A DNA stretch of 33,728 nt from Mycobacterium sp. (GTDB taxonomy: Bacteria > Actinomycetota > Actinomycetes > Mycobacteriales > Mycobacteriaceae), in the NCBI RefSeq assembly GCF_025933915.1, contig NZ_JAICZA010000037.1:1-33728 (forward strand), read 5' to 3'. Shown piece after piece: positions 32,128 through 33,728 of this stretch; within the stretch, counting starts at the first letter, position 1, and every line of letters starts with the position of its first letter. Below the pieces are notes generated by a model. The model worked only from the letters and a program-made list of their open reading frames with translations, was not told the origin of the DNA and did not search any database. The position numbers were made by a program, and so were the translations under genes.

Positions 32128-33728
32128 GCCGGCACCGACAGCCCAAGGCCGCGCAGCAGCGGCTCGACCGACCTTGCGACGTCGTCGTCGGTGATCGTCA
32201 TCAGCTCCTCGTCACTGAATTCGCCGGTTCCGGCGTGTTCCGAATGGTCGAGCCGGAACTCTCGTTCTTCTTCGGAGCGTTCGACGATGTTTCGGACGAA
32301 TCGACCGTTACCGGCGATGTCCAGGTTGCGTCGCGAGATTCCGTTGGCATCGGGTGTCGACTCGTTTGCCAACTTCGTGAACAACGCCTCCATGTGTTCG
32401 AGCGCGGCCGGTTCGAAGATGCTGTCGCGTTGCTCGGCCATCGTGTGCGCTATCTCGACCAGTTCCGACGGTGCGTAGGAGGGGAAGTCGATGTTGCGGG
32501 TGAACCGAGAACGCAAGCCCTCGTTGGTGTCCAGAAACTTGTCCAGGTCGGCACGGTACCCGGCGATGATGACCACCAGGCGGTCGCGATCGTTCTCCAT
32601 CCGCGCCAGCAGCGTGTCGATGGCCACCAGCCCGAAGTCGTTCTTGGCGCCCGTGGCGACCAGCGCGTAGGCCTCGTCGAGAAACAGCACGCCGTCGAGC
32701 GCGCTGTCGATGATCGCGTTGGTCTTGGCCTCGGTCTCGCCGATGTGCTGACCGATGAGATCGGCCCGGTGGACCTCTCGGATGTTTTCCCGCTTCAAAA
32801 GTCCTAGCCCACAATAGATTTTGGCGACCACGCGGGCGATGGTGGTCTTACCGGTTCCGGGCGGGCCGGCGAAGACCAGGTGGTGGGCCCGCTGTGCGAC
32901 CGCGAGCCCACGCTGCTTACGGACCAGTTCCATGGCGACCGAGCTCTTCAGCCGGGACACCTGGTTTTTGACCTCATCGAGGCCGATGAATTCGGCGAGC
33001 TGGCGTTCGGCCTCGTGCAGCAGCACGGCCTTGCGTTCGTGTGCGGCGGGATCGACGAAATCCTCGGCGCTGGGCTCTGTCTCGGGGTCCCACGGATCGG
33101 TGCGGGCCTCGATGCGGGCCGCCGTGGTGGTCACCATGCCGAAACTCGTGTCAGTCAGGGCCTGCTCGACCTGTTCGTTCTCGGGGTGGGCGGCGTAGAG
33201 GTCCTGCAGCACTTCGCTCGCCGCGTCCTCATCGACGTGCGCGCGCAGCACCAGCGCTTTGGCCAGGGCGCCGTCGACGGCCGCCACTACGACGGGACCG
33301 TCGGGCTCCTCGAGATAGGACAGCGCCGGGGCGAACATTCCCAGTCGGGCCAGCGAGGTGCCCAGGGCGATCTTGGCCGCGTGCGAGAAAGCGTCGTCGA
33401 GATCCGTGTCGTTGACGATCGGGGTCAGCAGCTTGACGACGTCCGACCAGCGCTCGGCGCGGTAGTTGATGACGACGGACACCCAGCGGGCTTCGCGCCA
33501 GTTCGGGCGGTCGGCGGCCAGGCCGGCGACGATGCTATCGGCGTCAGCAAATCGTCCGGCCATGGCCAGCGAGGCCGCGTAGGCGAGGTGGAAGTCATCG
33601 GGAGTGGTGGCGCGAAACTGTAGATACAGTCCGGTGTCGTAGCGAAAGCCCAGCGAGTCGGGCGCGAGGTCCACCTGGCGCTGCAGCACGCCCGCGGTGG
33701 CCGCGGTGCGCGATACCGCCTCGAGCAC
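32124..33728 (-). CDS. eccA3: ESX-3 AAA+ ATPase EccA3 (N-terminus outside the window)
   Basis: 534 C-terminal residues of a CbxX/CfqX-type AAA+ protein; about 100 N-terminal residues lie beyond the right edge if the usual length of 631 holds. The visible N-part is a TPR-like helical domain (for example FHLAYAASLAMAGRFADADSI). The ATPase core has Walker A AGPPGTGKTT (about 287-296 of the visible part), Walker B GVLFLDEAYAL (about 346-356), a sensor-1 type VVIIAGY and an arginine-finger region GLRSRFTRNIDFPSY. EccA is cytosolic and thought to act on substrates or chaperone complexes. It is the first gene of the operon, and the IdeR/Zur-controlled promoter known upstream in M. tuberculosis would be outside this window. 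Confidence 0.94.
   Translation of the reverse strand: MLEAVSRTAATAGVLQRQVDLAPDSLGFRYDTGLYLQFRATTPDDFHLAYAASLAMAGRFADADSIVAGLAADRPNWREARWVSVVINYRAERWSDVVKLLTPIVNDTDLDDAFSHAAKIALGTSLARLGMFAPALSYLEEPDGPVVVAAVDGALAKALVLRAHVDEDAASEVLQDLYAAHPENEQVEQALTDTSFGMVTTTAARIEARTDPWDPETEPSAEDFVDPAAHERKAVLLHEAERQLAEFIGLDEVKNQVSRLKSSVAMELVRKQRGLAVAQRAHHLVFAGPPGTGKTTIARVVAKIYCGLGLLKRENIREVHRADLIGQHIGETEAKTNAIIDSALDGVLFLDEAYALVATGAKNDFGLVAIDTLLARMENDRDRLVVIIAGYRADLDKFLDTNEGLRSRFTRNIDFPSYAPSELVEIAHTMAEQRDSIFEPAALEHMEALFTKLANESTPDANGISRRNLDIAGNGRFVRNIVERSEEEREFRLDHSEHAGTGEFSDEELMTITDDDVARSVEPLLRGLGLSVPA

Noticed and set aside
19155..33728. IdeR or Zur boxes inside the ESX-3 operon
   Set aside because: I found no 19-base TTAGGTTAGGCTAACCTAA-like palindrome in the gaps. 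The known site lies upstream of eccA3, outside the window.

Overview
The window looks like a chromosomal segment of a Mycobacterium, probably a slow-growing non-tuberculous species. It is GC-rich, nearly every base lies in a gene, and it carries a complete-looking ESX-3 (type VII secretion) core with PE and PPE genes. The gene set and order follow the M. tuberculosis Rv0282-Rv0315 region read backwards. Rv equivalents are from memory of family sequences and gene order, not from a search. Several proteins differ clearly from the M. tuberculosis versions, so this is not the M. tuberculosis complex. I see no rRNA, tRNA, CRISPR array, insertion sequence or phage gene. No gene-free stretch exceeds 300 bases; the longest gaps are about 164 bp (17802-17965), 155 bp (9978-10132) and 143 bp (7870-8012).

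Left part (1-5.3 kb): two adjacent GAP/SfLAP-type membrane proteins (the first cut by the window edge), a small cysteine-containing hypothetical, a GT-C type membrane glycosyltransferase, a secreted GH16 glucanase-like protein (Rv0315 type) and a zinc-free MDR-type NADPH oxidoreductase. The theme is cell-envelope lipid and glycan biology.

Middle part (5.3-19.2 kb): a DUF3060 membrane-anchored protein broken by an apparent one-base deletion (Rv0314c type). It is followed by a minus-strand run made of Rv0313, a DUF7159 protein and an Hsp70/actin-like ATPase protein (Rv0312 type). The last two share one layout: cytoplasmic ATPase-like domain, one membrane helix, long proline-rich outer tail and a VPIPI-type end. 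Then come an Rv0311-type protein divergent from a TetR regulator with a coupled SnoaL-like protein, an L,D-transpeptidase-fold protein (Rv0309), a PAP2 phosphatase (Rv0308), Rv0307c, a small GerW-like membrane protein, BluB (Rv0306), a sulfatase (Rv0296c), trans-aconitate methyltransferase (Rv0294) and an alpha/beta hydrolase (Rv0293c). The toxin-antitoxin and PE/PPE genes that lie between Rv0296c and Rv0306 in M. tuberculosis, and the sulfotransferase-like Rv0295c, are absent here.

Right part (19.2-33.7 kb, all minus strand): the ESX-3 operon in transcription order eccA3 (5' end outside the window), eccB3, eccC3, PE5, PPE4, esxG, esxH, espG3, eccD3, mycP3, eccE3. Four junctions are 4-base stop/start overlaps. 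EccB, EccC, EccD and EccE form the inner-membrane machine, EccC supplies ATPase power, and EsxG-EsxH and PE5-PPE4 are the substrates. EspG3 is the PE-PPE chaperone, EccA3 the cytosolic AAA+ partner and MycP3 the mycosin protease. In other mycobacteria ESX-3 serves siderophore-mediated iron acquisition and is controlled by IdeR and Zur from a promoter upstream of eccA3, which would lie beyond the right edge.
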